Counted from the first letter of the stretch, positions 21,015 through 29,505 are shown. The stretch: DNA of 64,000 bases from Halomonas qaidamensis (GCF_025917315.1 NZ_CP080627.1:2232001-2296000), one strand, 5' to 3'. Program-made: numbers and translations. The notes: a model not told the origin generated them from the letters alone.

Positions 21015-21857
21015 ATGAGCACCGCTAGCCACTCATCGGAAACCAATTTCCTGCCGCTGATTGTTGAGCCAGAGCAGCTTCAAGAGCACCTGGATGATCC
21101 ACAACTGCTGATTATTGATGTTCCAGCGAATGGCGATAGTTATCGACAAGGCCACGTACCGGGCGCCATCTACCTTGATTTCCGCTACCTGATGCGCGGC
21201 GAAGGGCCAGTGCCTAACGATGTGCCCACCGTTGAGTTCCTTTCACGGCTGTTTAGCGCACTAGGTCTTACTCGCGACACTCACATCGTCGCCTATGATG
21301 ATGAAGGCGGTGGCTGGGCGGCACGGCTGCTATGGACATTGGAGTTGATCGGCCATACCCGCTACTCCTATTTGAATGGTGGTATTCATGCGTGGAGAGA
21401 TGCTGGCCTGGAAGAGAGCTCCGAGGCCGTCGCGCCGACGCCCAGCGACTACCACGCTGAGATTCTAAACCCACAGGTCCTAATCACCTGTGACGAAATC
21501 AAGCAAAAGCTTGATGATAAGCAGTTCGCCGTATGGGACGCTCGCTCCAAAGGCGAGTTCGATGGTGAAAGGGGCAATAACAAGCACCTTGGCCATATAC
21601 CAGGCGCAGTCAATATGGACTGGCTTGACGTCATGGATCGCCACCGCGCTTTACGTATTCGCGACTACGCCGAGCTCGTCACCGAGCTAGGTGCGCTCGG
21701 CCTGACACCCGAGATGGAAATTGCCACCCACTGCCAAAGTCATCATCGCAGCAGCTTTACATGGCTTGTTGGTAAAGCGTTAGGCTTTAATATGCGCGGT
21801 TACGCTGGCTCTTGGGGCGAGTGGGGCAACCGCGACGACACACCGATTGAGAAGTGA
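21015..21857 (+). CDS. Two-domain rhodanese-like sulfurtransferase (RhdA-like)
   Basis: A 280-residue protein with two rhodanese domains, about residues 15-140 and 155-278. The first domain is the inactive half; the second carries the catalytic cysteine in CQSHHRSS (near residue 236), close to the CQTHHRS loop known from Azotobacter RhdA, which differs from the CGSGVTA loop of SseA. The reaction is transfer of a sulfane sulfur from a donor such as thiosulfate to a thiophilic acceptor; the physiological substrate is unknown. The ATG at 21015 is preferred to a start 12 codons upstream because AAGGATAGGGAG lies just before it. It lies between rsgA and psd, where E. coli has no such gene. Confidence 0.9.
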   Translation: MSTASHSSETNFLPLIVEPEQLQEHLDDPQLLIIDVPANGDSYRQGHVPGAIYLDFRYLMRGEGPVPNDVPTVEFLSRLFSALGLTRDTHIVAYDDEGGGWAARLLWTLELIGHTRYSYLNGGIHAWRDAGLEESSEAVAPTPSDYHAEILNPQVLITCDEIKQKLDDKQFAVWDARSKGEFDGERGNNKHLGHIPGAVNMDWLDVMDRHRALRIRDYAELVTELGALGLTPEMEIATHCQSHHRSSFTWLVGKALGFNMRGYAGSWGEWGNRDDTPIEK

Positions 21858-21867
21858 ACCTACGACA

Positions 21868-22701
21868 GTGACTCTATCCCAAAAAGCATTTTCTTTACTT
21901 CAGTACCCTCTGCCTCACCACGCGCTGTCGCGCTTGACGGGCAAGGTCGCCCAGTGCGATACCCCATGGGTGAAAGACAGAGTAATTAAGGCATTCATTA
22001 AGCGCTTTAACGTGGATATGAGCCAGGCGTTGGAACCCGACCCCACTGCCTACGCCACCTTTAACGACTTCTTCACCCGTGCCTTAAAAGCCGACGCCCG
22101 CCCGCTGGGTGAAGGCCTGTTAAGTCCTGCTGATGGCACGCTGTCGCAGTTCGGTCGTTTACAAGCAGGCCAGTTGGTGCAGGCGAAAGGTCATACCTTT
22201 TCTGCCCAAACCCTACTGGGTGGCGACAGCACGCTAGCGGAAGAGTTTATGGGCGGCAGTTTTGCGACCGTTTATCTTTCCCCGCGTGATTATCACCGTG
22301 TACATATGCCACTCACGGGTACCTTGCGGGAAATGATCTACGTGCCAGGGCGGCTCTTCTCAGTCAATCAAGCCACCGCTAACTACGTGCCAGGGCTGTT
22401 TGCTCGTAACGAGCGTTTAGTGTGCATTTTCGATACCGAGCACGGCCCGATGGCGATGGTATTGGTCGGCGCAATGATTGTAGCGGCTATCGAGACGGTT
22501 TGGTCAGGCCAGGTCACACCGCTTTCCGGCCACCCACAGCGCATGCGTTTCGGGCAGCCAATCACGCTTGAAAAAGGTGCCGAAATGGGTCGTTTCAAGC
22601 TCGGTTCCACGGTAGTGATGTGCTTTGCCAAGCCGGTAGCTTTTGAAGATAATCCGCTCGGCTCCAGCGTACAGATGGGCCAAACAGTGGGAACGCCTTA
22701 A
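21868..22701 (+). CDS. psd: Phosphatidylserine decarboxylase proenzyme
   Basis: Psd decarboxylates phosphatidylserine to phosphatidylethanolamine at the inner membrane. The proenzyme cleaves itself at the LGST motif, here at about residues 247-250 ([11 protein letters not shown]), making a pyruvoyl-Ser at the new N-terminus of the short alpha chain. The catalytic His region DYHRVHMP (near residue 141) and the FFTRALK segment are typical. The start is probably GTG at 21868, just past the preceding gene's stop, giving 277 residues; a TTG at 21847 overlaps that gene and is less likely. It converges on epmA with only 14 bases between stops, and no terminator is evident. Confidence 0.95.
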   Translation: MTLSQKAFSLLQYPLPHHALSRLTGKVAQCDTPWVKDRVIKAFIKRFNVDMSQALEPDPTAYATFNDFFTRALKADARPLGEGLLSPADGTLSQFGRLQAGQLVQAKGHTFSAQTLLGGDSTLAEEFMGGSFATVYLSPRDYHRVHMPLTGTLREMIYVPGRLFSVNQATANYVPGLFARNERLVCIFDTEHGPMAMVLVGAMIVAAIETVWSGQVTPLSGHPQRMRFGQPITLEKGAEMGRFKLGSTVVMCFAKPVAFEDNPLGSSVQMGQTVGTP

Positions 22702-22715
22702 AAGCTAAGCAGCCG

Positions 22716-23696
22716 CTAGCAATTAGGTGTTGAAAAGGTAAGCACGTCTTCCAGGCGTGCTTTGCCTAACGCCAGTTGAATCAGACGATCCACTCCCAGC
22801 GCCACGCCTGCACTTGCAGGCATTCCGTGTTCAAGTGCCGCCAGCAAACATTCATCACAGTCCACTTCAGGCAGCCCCAAACGGCGGCGCTCGGCGTTAT
22901 CTTCGCTGAACCGCAGCCGCTGTTCCTCAGCATCGATCAACTCATCATAGCCATTTGCCAGCTCAATACCATTGAGATAAAGCTCAAAACGAGAGGCCAT
23001 CCACTCGCCGTCCGCATCCTGATGGCGGCGCGCCAAAGCGGCTTGGCTGGCAGGGTAGTCGACTACAACGCTTAACTCGTTTTGACCAAGCGTCGGCTCA
23101 ATTACCATGCTCATTAACAGGTCAAGACAAGTATCACGACCCTCCTCTGCTAGCGCATGCGCTGGCATTTGGCCACGCTCTGCGGCTAAAGCACGCAAGT
23201 TATCTAGAGACGTCGTGAATGGATCAACTGACAAGTAGGTGTGAAACAGCTCTCGGTAACGATGATATACCACCGGGCCTGCAAAGCTCGGCAGTATCGT
23301 GGCAACCAGGGTAGTGGTTTCGTCAATCAGCTCGGCCAAAGAAAACCCTGGCCGATACCACTCAAGCATGGTGAACTCGATATTATGGCGGCTACCAATT
23401 TCACCGTCGCGGAAACTCTTAGCAAGTTGAAAAATCGGCCCACTGCCCGCTGCTAACAAACGTTTCATATGGAACTCAGGCGACGTTTGCAGCCATAGCC
23501 TGCGCTGGCCTTTATCGGTGCGCGCTAGTGTAGCAAGCGATACAAGGTGCACATCGGTACTACCGCCCTGCCCCAACACTGGTGTTTCTACCTCCAGCAC
23601 ACCGCGCTCAACAAAAAAAGCACGCACGGCGGCCATTAAGCGTGCCCGCTCACGCAGCGTTTCAATACTTGCCGTTGGCTGCCAGTTAGCCGTCAT
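22716..23696 (-). CDS. epmA: Elongation factor P--(R)-beta-lysine ligase
   Basis: EpmA (GenX/PoxA/YjeA) is a lysyl-tRNA-synthetase paralogue lacking the anticodon-binding domain; it attaches beta-lysine to Lys34 of EF-P. The 326-residue length and class II synthetase motifs show this: FFVERGVLEVETPVL (motif 1 region), RLWLQTSPEFHMKRLLAAG with FRDGEIGSRHNIEFTMLEWYR (motif 2), and GVALGVDRLIQLALG (motif 3) near the end. The ATG at 23696 is preceded by AGGAGAG. It is next to efp on the same strand, with epmB divergent from efp, so substrate and both modifying enzymes are together. Confidence 0.96.
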   Translation of the reverse strand: MTANWQPTASIETLRERARLMAAVRAFFVERGVLEVETPVLGQGGSTDVHLVSLATLARTDKGQRRLWLQTSPEFHMKRLLAAGSGPIFQLAKSFRDGEIGSRHNIEFTMLEWYRPGFSLAELIDETTTLVATILPSFAGPVVYHRYRELFHTYLSVDPFTTSLDNLRALAAERGQMPAHALAEEGRDTCLDLLMSMVIEPTLGQNELSVVVDYPASQAALARRHQDADGEWMASRFELYLNGIELANGYDELIDAEEQRLRFSEDNAERRRLGLPEVDCDECLLAALEHGMPASAGVALGVDRLIQLALGKARLEDVLTFSTPNC

Positions 23697-23712
23697 TGAC
23701 TCTCTCCTAACG

Positions 23713-23748
23713 TTATAAAGCCACGCGTGTCATCGCGTGGCTTTATAA
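23713..23748. terminator. Perfect 15-bp hairpin between efp and epmA
   Basis: TTATAAAGCCACGCG (23713-23727) and CGCGTGGCTTTATAA (23734-23748) pair without mismatch around a 6-base loop. On the minus strand it follows efp and ends about 17 bases before the epmA start. The arms end in A/T-rich stretches, so it could serve as a leaky terminator that lowers epmA relative to efp, but there is no long U-run. It could also be a processing or stability element in the epmA leader. Confidence 0.6.
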
Positions 23749-23793
23749 AACAGTTGCGTTGGCGGCTAACTTACCACCGGACATTCAAACAGC

Positions 23794-23844
23794 GCTTATG
23801 CTCTAGAAACGCTTATGCTTTAGAAACACTTACGCTCTAGAAAC
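23794..23844. repeat. Three tandem 17-bp units duplicating the 3' end of efp
   Basis: Units at 23794-23810, 23811-23827 and 23828-23844 are near-identical (GCTTATGCTCTAGAAAC with one to three changes). The third includes the last four efp codons and the stop. Read on the minus strand, each downstream copy again encodes Val-Ser-(Arg/Lys)-Ala-stop, so the repeats are duplications of the gene's own 3' end rather than an unrelated element. Confidence 0.9.
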
Positions 23845-24396
23845 ATAGTCACCAGAGCGCGTATCGATTTTCAGCACTTCGCCCTGATTGATAAACAGCG
23901 GTACGCGCACCACAGCACCCGATGACAGCGTTGCAGGCTTGGAACCACCCTGGGCAGTATCACCTTTCAAACCTGGGTCAGTCTCAACCACTTCCAGTTC
24001 AATGAAGTTGGGCGGCGTCACGGAAATCGCCTTATCGTTCCACAGGGTAATAACATAAGGCACCTGCTCCTTAAGCCATTTTGCAGTATCACCCAAGGCT
24101 TTCTTTTCAACAGCATACTGCTCGAAGGAACCATCGGTCTTCATGAAATACCACATGTCACCATCGGTGTAGAGATATTCCATCTCTAAATCCATGACAT
24201 CAGCCCCTTCCAGCGAGTCACCGGACTTAAACGTCCGCTCACCAACACGACCGGTCATCAGGTTACGCAGCTTAACGCGGTTAAACGCTTGGCCCTTACC
24301 TGGTTTAACCAGCTCGTTCTCAACGATTGAGCAGGGGTCGCCATCGAGCATTACTTTCAGACCGCCTTTGAATTCATTGGTAGAATAGTTCGCCAT
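23830..24396 (-). CDS. efp: Elongation factor P
   Basis: EF-P relieves ribosome stalling at polyproline stretches. The start at 24396 gives 188 residues ([12 protein letters not shown]), the standard length; the four-residue extension is not conserved. The modification site is Lys34 in KPGKGQA, the lysine type that receives beta-lysine, which fits with epmA and epmB flanking the gene. Three OB-like domains are expected: KOW-like N-terminal domain (1-64), central domain (65-127) and C-terminal domain, with [22 protein letters not shown] near residue 150. The tandem repeats at its stop codon do not change the protein end (VSRA). Confidence 0.98.
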   Translation of the reverse strand: MANYSTNEFKGGLKVMLDGDPCSIVENELVKPGKGQAFNRVKLRNLMTGRVGERTFKSGDSLEGADVMDLEMEYLYTDGDMWYFMKTDGSFEQYAVEKKALGDTAKWLKEQVPYVITLWNDKAISVTPPNFIELEVVETDPGLKGDTAQGGSKPATLSSGAVVRVPLFINQGEVLKIDTRSGDYVSRA

Positions 24397-24432
24397 AATG
24401 CCTCTCAATGTTTTATTTCAGTAGCGTAATGC

Positions 24433-24449
24433 GCGAAGCCACGCTTCGC
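24433..24449. promoter_or_regulatory. 7-bp dyad in the efp/epmB divergent region
   Basis: GCGAAGC (24433-24439) and GCTTCGC (24443-24449) pair perfectly around CAC, midway between the two divergent starts. It may be an operator or a hairpin in the efp leader. I could not place -35/-10 boxes convincingly for either gene in this 104-base gap. Confidence 0.35.
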
Positions 24450-24500
24450 TAGATCGTTCTTTGAATAAGTGCGCGCATGATAACCCGAAGGAGGACTTTT

Positions 24501-25523
24501 TTGCAGGAGAACATCATTATTGCTGGTCAGCACACCCCAGGCCAGCCGACTGCCTCATGGCAGCAGCAGCTTTCCCGAGCAATCCGCGACCCTGCTGTCC
24601 TTTGTCAACGCCTAGGCTTGAGCGATCAGTGGTTAGCTGGCGCCGATGCAGGCCATCAGCTGTTTGAGATCTGTGTGCCTGAAGCTTATCTGGCGCGTAT
24701 CCCCCCTAACGCACCGGATGACCCGCTGCTGCGCCAAGTGCTACCCCTTGGCGATGAAACGCTAACCCCACCCGGTTACGTTACTGATCCCCTTGAAGAA
24801 GCTGATCATCAACCCGTGAAAGGGCTGATTCATAAGTATGCAAACCGCGTACTGCTAATCGCCAGTCCAGCCTGTGCGATTAACTGCCGCTACTGTTTTC
24901 GTCGCCACTTTCCCTATAGCGAAAGCTCGCCTTCCAGAAGCCAGTGGCACGCCGCGCTTGACTATCTGCAAGCCGACAACACTATCCAGGAAGCCATACT
25001 CTCTGGTGGCGATCCACTGGCTGCCAGCGACCGCCAGTTAGCGTGGCTTGTCGAGCAGCTCGACAGTATTGTGCATCTTAAGCGGCTGCGCATACATACG
25101 CGGCTACCCGTCGTCATACCGGACCGTGTTGATAACGCGTTATTGGATTGGCTCGCAAACACCCGCTTACAAAAAGTGGTCGTACTGCATATCAACCACC
25201 CCAACGAAATAGACCAAGCGGTCGTTGATGCCTGTGCTCGCTTAAAGCAGGTAGGCGTCACACTGCTAAACCAAAGCGTGTTGCTACGAGGCATCAACGA
25301 TAACGTTAGCACCCTGGCAGCACTCTCTGAGCGCCTTTTTGACGCGGGGGTGCTGCCTTACTACCTGCATGTGGTCGACCCCGTACAAGGCGCCGCCCAC
25401 TTTGATGTTCCCGATTCAGAAGCTAAAACGCTCGTTAACCAGTTGCTTGAACACTTGCCCGGCTTCTTAATGCCCCGCTTGGTGCGCGAAGTGCCCGGCA
25501 GAGCCAGCAAGACACCGCTTTGA
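24501..25523 (+). CDS. epmB: EF-P beta-lysylation protein EpmB (lysine 2,3-aminomutase family)
   Basis: EpmB is a radical-SAM, PLP-dependent enzyme that converts L-alpha-lysine to (R)-beta-lysine for EpmA. The cluster motif CAINCRYCFRRHFPY carries the CxxxCxxC cysteines (about residues 119-126). The start is taken as TTG at 24501, because AAGGAGG at 24488-24494 is six bases upstream of it and the resulting N-terminus has the usual length; an ATG at 24477 lies upstream of the ribosome-binding site and would add eight residues. Length 340 is that of EpmB, shorter than the clostridial 2,3-aminomutases. The gene is divergent from efp. Confidence 0.95.
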   Translation: MQENIIIAGQHTPGQPTASWQQQLSRAIRDPAVLCQRLGLSDQWLAGADAGHQLFEICVPEAYLARIPPNAPDDPLLRQVLPLGDETLTPPGYVTDPLEEADHQPVKGLIHKYANRVLLIASPACAINCRYCFRRHFPYSESSPSRSQWHAALDYLQADNTIQEAILSGGDPLAASDRQLAWLVEQLDSIVHLKRLRIHTRLPVVIPDRVDNALLDWLANTRLQKVVVLHINHPNEIDQAVVDACARLKQVGVTLLNQSVLLRGINDNVSTLAALSERLFDAGVLPYYLHVVDPVQGAAHFDVPDSEAKTLVNQLLEHLPGFLMPRLVREVPGRASKTPL

Positions 25524-25817
25524 TACCCACGTTCGCGCCCAATAGCCCCCAGCAAGGGCGCTTACGACAAAACACACGCGTGTTAAATCGGTGCAATAAT
25601 CGCCTCACGCGCACCATCACCAAGCAGCTAACGCGGCAGCCCTACTGCCAGGGCGAGCATCAATTCCAGCCAACTTTATGAAATCAAAAGCATTAAACCT
25701 AATCGGCCGCAATTTTGCTTTCTATATATAAGTAACAAAGTAGATAGGTAATAAAGTAGATAGGTAATAAACGGGGTATCGGCTGCGTAGGCTGCCACAC
25801 AATTGAGTTTCCAATAG
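25524..25817 (+). promoter_or_regulatory. Gene-free leader region of the guanidine operon with candidate sigma-54 promoter
   Basis: No convincing gene lies here. Reading along: a 6-bp hairpin (GCGCCC at 25535, GGGCGC at 25556) just after epmB without a T-run; the palindrome ACACGCGTGT at 25574-25583; GGTGC (25590-25594) with GCACC (25611-25615), an inverted repeat 16 bases apart; and CGGCCGCAATTTTGCT at 25704-25719, in which GG (25705-25706) and GC (25717-25718) are ten bases apart as in sigma-54 -24/-12 promoters. Starting there, the transcript would begin near 25730, about 90 bases before the riboswitch. An alternative is a TATATA -10-like run at 25723-25730. Assignment is by eye only. Confidence 0.4.
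25732..25770. repeat. 16-bp tandem repeat, about 2.4 copies
   Basis: GTAACAAAGTAGATAG (25732-25747) is followed by GTAATAAAGTAGATAG (25748-25763) and the partial copy GTAATAA (25764-25770). It lies between the candidate promoter and the riboswitch aptamer, in the predicted 5' leader. Confidence 0.9.
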
Positions 25818-25948
25818 ATCGCTAGGGTTCCGACGCCATCAATGTTCTGCCCCTGATGACGTGACTGGTCCAAGAGCAATCGACCTTGCACTTACTGATT
25901 GAAAGCGGTAAAGCAAGGTTACACGGCGGGACAAAAGCCCGGGAGGAT
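25818..25948 (+). ncRNA. Guanidine-I (ykkC) riboswitch
   Basis: The conserved elements of the ykkC/guanidine-I aptamer appear in order: CTAGGGTTCCG at 25822-25832, ACTGGTCCAAGAG at 25864-25876 (consensus ACTGGTCCGAGAG), and ACACGGCGGGACAAAAGCCC continuing GGGAGG at 25921-25946. Helices fit: ACGCCATCA (25833-25841) with TGATGACGT (25854-25862), one mismatch, and ACCTTGC (25883-25889) with GCAAGGT (25913-25919). This RNA class binds free guanidinium and usually turns expression on. It ends about 58 bases before the start codon of the ABC substrate-binding protein. A short GGTGCA/TGCGCC hairpin (25951-25966) and a T-run near 25979 could form the expression platform, but I cannot tell whether control is by termination or by access to the GGAGG at 25996-26000. 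Confidence 0.94.
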
Positions 25949-26005
25949 AAGGTGCAGCCATGCGCCGACGCCCCCGAGTTTTTCTTCTAGCCGCTGGAGG
26001 CTTCT

Positions 26006-27094
26006 ATGACCCGTCTCTCTCGTATTTCTCTAAAAAACTTACCGTTCGCTTCGCTACCTGCCGCGCTTCTGGCTGCTAGCCTTACCTCTCCGATGACGGT
26101 CACGCCCGCCCAGGCTCAAGAGCGCGATGAATTCAGCGTTTGCTGGTCTATTTATGCCGGCTGGATGCCCTGGGCCTATGCCGACGTTGAAGGCGTAGTG
26201 GATAGGTGGGCCGACGAATACGGCATAAGTATCGATGTGGTGCAAGTCAACGACTATGTCGAGTCGATCAATCAATTTACCTCGGGTAACGTTGACGGCT
26301 GTGCGATGACGAATATGGACGCACTGACGATCCCCTCTGCCAGCGGCGTCGACTCCACCGCACTCATTATTAACGACTACTCAAACGGTAACGATGGCAT
26401 TGTGCTAAAAGGCAGCGATGACCTCGCCGACATTGAAGGTCGCCGGGTTAACCTTGTCCAGTTTAGCGTTTCCCATTACTTCCTTGCTCGCGCCCTTGAA
26501 AGTGTCGGCCTTACCGAACGCGACATTGAAACGGTCAACACGTCAGATGCTGACATTGTGGGGCTGTTTTCCAGCAGCACCACGGAGGCAGTGGCCGCCT
26601 GGAACCCGCAGTTAAGCGCTATTGCTGACATGCCTGACAGCCACGTGGTGTATACCTCAGCGGAAATTCCTGGGGAGATTCTCGACATGATGGTCGTCAA
26701 CACCCAAACCCTGGCGGATAACCCGTCGCTTGGCCATGCACTAGTCGGCGCTTGGTATGAAGTCATGGGCTTGATTGAAGCTGATGATGAACATGCGCTC
26801 ACCATCATGGCGGATGCGGCAGGCACTAACGTCGAAGGCTACCGGCAACAGCTTGCGGCCACATACCTGTATACCGATCCTGCACAAGCCATCGAACTCA
26901 TGGAAAGCCCCGAGTTGCTCGATACGATGGAGCGAGTAGCCGAGTTTAGCTTTACCCATGGCCTACTCGGCGATATGGCACCCAATGCTGGCGTAGTCGG
27001 CATTACCACCCCCGCCGGTACTTTTGGCGATGAGAGCAATGTAAAGCTGCGCTTTGACCCAAGCTTTACCCAAGCATATCTCGACGCTCAGTAA
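26006..27094 (+). CDS. ABC transporter substrate-binding protein of the urea-carboxylase region (probable guanidine binding)
   Basis: A 362-residue secreted solute-binding protein of the NMT1/TauA-like group found next to urea-carboxylase-family genes. A signal peptide is evident: basic start, hydrophobic stretch (about residues 14-30) and cleavage near AQA-QERDEF. The mature protein starts with the CWSIYAGWMPWAYA segment, followed by a two-lobe periplasmic-binding fold. The ATG at 26006 has GGAGG five bases upstream. As first gene after the guanidine riboswitch, and with permease and ATPase next, it most likely captures guanidinium in the periplasm; the family name mentions urea, but that is from annotation rather than binding data. 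Confidence 0.88.
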   Translation: MTRLSRISLKNLPFASLPAALLAASLTSPMTVTPAQAQERDEFSVCWSIYAGWMPWAYADVEGVVDRWADEYGISIDVVQVNDYVESINQFTSGNVDGCAMTNMDALTIPSASGVDSTALIINDYSNGNDGIVLKGSDDLADIEGRRVNLVQFSVSHYFLARALESVGLTERDIETVNTSDADIVGLFSSSTTEAVAAWNPQLSAIADMPDSHVVYTSAEIPGEILDMMVVNTQTLADNPSLGHALVGAWYEVMGLIEADDEHALTIMADAAGTNVEGYRQQLAATYLYTDPAQAIELMESPELLDTMERVAEFSFTHGLLGDMAPNAGVVGITTPAGTFGDESNVKLRFDPSFTQAYLDAQ

Positions 27095-27154
27095 TACGCG
27101 TCATGGGAGTGGCGAGCGCCACTCCCCCCGCTCTCATTTTGTGTGGACACCGCC

Positions 27155-27982
27155 ATGAAGCGATTAATTAACCTAACGCCCTCACGGGGTAGCCGCTGGC
27201 TTTTAGGCTTACTGCCTTTTTTGCTACTGGCGATGCTCTATATGAGCCTCTCCAACGCAAGACTGGCGGAAAACCCCAACGACCGCCTACTGCCCACGCC
27301 TTCAACGATGGCGAGCTCCTTTTACCACTTAGCCACTGCTGAGAACGTTCGCACCGGCCAGATTGTGCTGTGGACAGACACCTTTGCCAGCCTGGAACGC
27401 ATTGTGATTGGTGTTGGTATCAGTGCGTTGATTGGCTTAATTGTGGGCATCTTGAACGGCGGTCTACCCATCGTGAGAGCCAAACTTTCGCCCTTGGTCA
27501 CCGTCGCCTCACTGATTCCGCCGATGGCCATCCTGCCCATTCTGTTTATTGCCTTTGGTACCGGCGAGGCCGCTAAAATTGCGCTGATCGTGATTGGGGT
27601 AACGCCCTTTCTTATTCGTGACCTTCAGGGCCACGCTTTACGGCTACCCGATGAACAGTTAATTAAAGCGCAAACTCTGGGTGCCAGTTCCTGGCAGGTG
27701 CTGTTAAGAGTGTTACTGCCTCAGCTGACGCCGCGCCTGCTCAACGCGACCCGCTTGGCACTGGGCACCGCCTGGCTCTTTCTGATCGCCGCCGAAGCGA
27801 TTGCTGCACAAGAAGGCCTTGGCTACCGCATTTTTCTGGTCCGTCGCTACCTCTCCATGGACGTCATTCTGCCCTACGTAGCGTGGATAACGCTGCTGGC
27901 CTTTCTGCTTGACCAACTGCTGGCCTGGGTGTCGCGCATAGCCTTTCCCTGGTACCACGCAGGTGAAGGAGATAAATCATGA
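27155..27982 (+). CDS. ABC transporter permease (probable guanidine importer)
   Basis: A 275-residue inner-membrane permease of the SsuC/TauC (BPD_transp_1) type. Hydrophobic segments near residues 16-34, 85-105, 120-140, 195-220 and 240-260 give about six helices, and the cytoplasmic EAA-like loop that docks with the ATPase is seen around DEQLIKAQTLGASSWQVLLRV without interruption. I use the ATG at 27155; a GTG four codons upstream is possible. The stop overlaps the ATPase start by four bases (ATGA). The substrate is inferred from the riboswitch and neighbours. Confidence 0.9.
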   Translation: MKRLINLTPSRGSRWLLGLLPFLLLAMLYMSLSNARLAENPNDRLLPTPSTMASSFYHLATAENVRTGQIVLWTDTFASLERIVIGVGISALIGLIVGILNGGLPIVRAKLSPLVTVASLIPPMAILPILFIAFGTGEAAKIALIVIGVTPFLIRDLQGHALRLPDEQLIKAQTLGASSWQVLLRVLLPQLTPRLLNATRLALGTAWLFLIAAEAIAAQEGLGYRIFLVRRYLSMDVILPYVAWITLLAFLLDQLLAWVSRIAFPWYHAGEGDKS

Positions 27983-28773
27983 GCCTGCTCGCTGCCAAAC
28001 GGCTAGAGAAGCACTACGGTAACCATGTGGTGCTCGAAAATCTTAATTTTAGCGTCGAGCCTGGAGAGTTCGTCACCCTGGTCGGTGCCTCTGGCTGCGG
28101 GAAAACCACCTTTCTTAAAATGCTGCTGGGCACAGAAGCAACGTCGCGGGGCAGCTTAATGCTGGATGATAAGCCCATTCCCAACGAGCCAGGCCCCGAC
28201 CGAGGCGTTGTTTTTCAGAAATATTCTGTCTTTCCCCATCTCACCGTGCTTGGCAACGTCATGATTGCCGACGAGCTACACAGCGCCAAGTTATTGGGTA
28301 AAAGCTTTGGTGCCGCCAAACGCCGCGCTATTGAAAAGGCACGCGCTCGCATCGACGAAGTTGGCCTGAGCCACGCGTTAAACAAATACCCCCACGAGCT
28401 TTCCGGCGGTATGCAGCAGCGCTTAGCCATCGCTCAAGCGCTGATGATGCGGCCACGCATTTTATTACTCGATGAACCTTTTGGCGCGCTTGACCCAGGT
28501 ATTCGCCAGGACATGCACGGGCTCATCAACCGCTTGTGGCAAGAGCAGCAGCTCACGATTTTTATGATCACTCACGACCTTAAAGAAGCCTTTGAACTAG
28601 GCACCCGGCTGTGGGTATTCGACAAAACCCGCCACGACCCCCAAGCCCCAGAAGCGTTTGGTGCCACGATTACCTATGACTTGCCTATCTCCCGAGACCG
28701 CCCTTCAACCGCTCTCAAAGAAGCGCTGCAACAAGGCGGCCTGCAAACCCACACCCAGGAGACGCTGCTATGA
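27979..28773 (+). CDS. ABC transporter ATP-binding protein (probable guanidine importer)
   Basis: A 264-residue ABC ATPase of the SsuB/TauB type that drives the importer with the two preceding genes. Walker A is GASGCGKTTFLKML (about residues 37-50), the signature is LSGGMQQRLAIAQAL (about 138-152), Walker B is ILLLDEPFGALDP (about 159-171) and the switch His is in ITHDLKEAF. It overlaps the permease gene and the next gene by four bases each (ATGA), so translation is coupled. Confidence 0.93.
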   Translation: MSLLAAKRLEKHYGNHVVLENLNFSVEPGEFVTLVGASGCGKTTFLKMLLGTEATSRGSLMLDDKPIPNEPGPDRGVVFQKYSVFPHLTVLGNVMIADELHSAKLLGKSFGAAKRRAIEKARARIDEVGLSHALNKYPHELSGGMQQRLAIAQALMMRPRILLLDEPFGALDPGIRQDMHGLINRLWQEQQLTIFMITHDLKEAFELGTRLWVFDKTRHDPQAPEAFGATITYDLPISRDRPSTALKEALQQGGLQTHTQETLL

Positions 28774-29492
28774 AGAACGACGCTCATTACACCACTGTTT
28801 TACCCGGTGGGCATCACTGGTCGCTGCGCCTGCGCCGGGGTACCACGCTCACCCTAACCGCTCAACAGGCCGACAGTAACGTGGGGCTTTTATGCTACAA
28901 CCCGGAAAACCTGTTGGAACGGCTAAATTTGCCCGACACATTGAAGTGTCAGCACACCTTTAAGCTTACCCAAGGGCACTGCCTTTACTCGGATATGGGG
29001 CGTATTTTTGCCTCTATTACGCAAGACAGCCTGGGTTGGCATGACAGCGTCGGCGGTAACCTGATGCCCCATCATCTGTTAAAGAAGGGCTGGCAACCGG
29101 TGAGCTATCAGCAGGCGCACAACGACTGGACCCGCACCGGCTTTGACGCCTTTTTAGTAGAACTCGCCAAGTACGGTCTGGGCCGTCGGGATATGGCCGC
29201 CAACCTTAATCTCTTTTCCCGGGTAGAGAGCGACGATGAGGGAAAACTGCGCTATATCAGCGGCCACTGCCAGCCAGGTAGTCGGGTCACGCTGCGCATG
29301 GAGATGGACACGCTGGTACTGCTTCACACCTGCCCCCACCCACTTGACCCCAGCGCCAACTACCCCCGTCGCGGTGTAGACATCGCACTCGGCACCGCCG
29401 AACCGCCCACAGAAGATGACCCTTGCTACGTGTCACGCCCCGAAAACGCACGCGGCTTTGCCAATAACCGCCTTTACCACCACGGCCTATAA
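28770..29492 (+). CDS. DUF1989 protein, probable carboxyguanidine deiminase subunit (urea carboxylase-associated protein 2 type)
   Basis: A 240-residue member of the DUF1989 family long called urea-carboxylase-associated protein 2. Work on guanidine catabolism showed that two such paralogues form a heteromeric carboxyguanidine deiminase (CgdAB) that converts carboxyguanidine to allophanate and ammonia. Conserved features are [14 protein letters not shown] near the start, [18 protein letters not shown], and [12 protein letters not shown] near residue 190. It precedes a second paralogue by 13 bases. Which of the two corresponds to CgdA or CgdB I cannot say with certainty, so no symbol is given. 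Confidence 0.85.
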   Translation: MKNDAHYTTVLPGGHHWSLRLRRGTTLTLTAQQADSNVGLLCYNPENLLERLNLPDTLKCQHTFKLTQGHCLYSDMGRIFASITQDSLGWHDSVGGNLMPHHLLKKGWQPVSYQQAHNDWTRTGFDAFLVELAKYGLGRRDMAANLNLFSRVESDDEGKLRYISGHCQPGSRVTLRMEMDTLVLLHTCPHPLDPSANYPRRGVDIALGTAEPPTEDDPCYVSRPENARGFANNRLYHHGL

Positions 29493-29505
29493 GGGGAAAC
29501 GCCCA

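Noticed and set aside
23794..23844. Short regularly repeated units as a possible CRISPR array
   Set aside because: The units are directly adjacent without spacers, too short, and there are no cas genes; they are tandem duplications of the efp 3' end.
25676..25891. Minus-strand frame of 71 codons upstream of the guanidine operon
   Set aside because: It is antisense to the tandem repeat and the riboswitch aptamer, whose conservation explains the sequence; no ribosome-binding site or family match.
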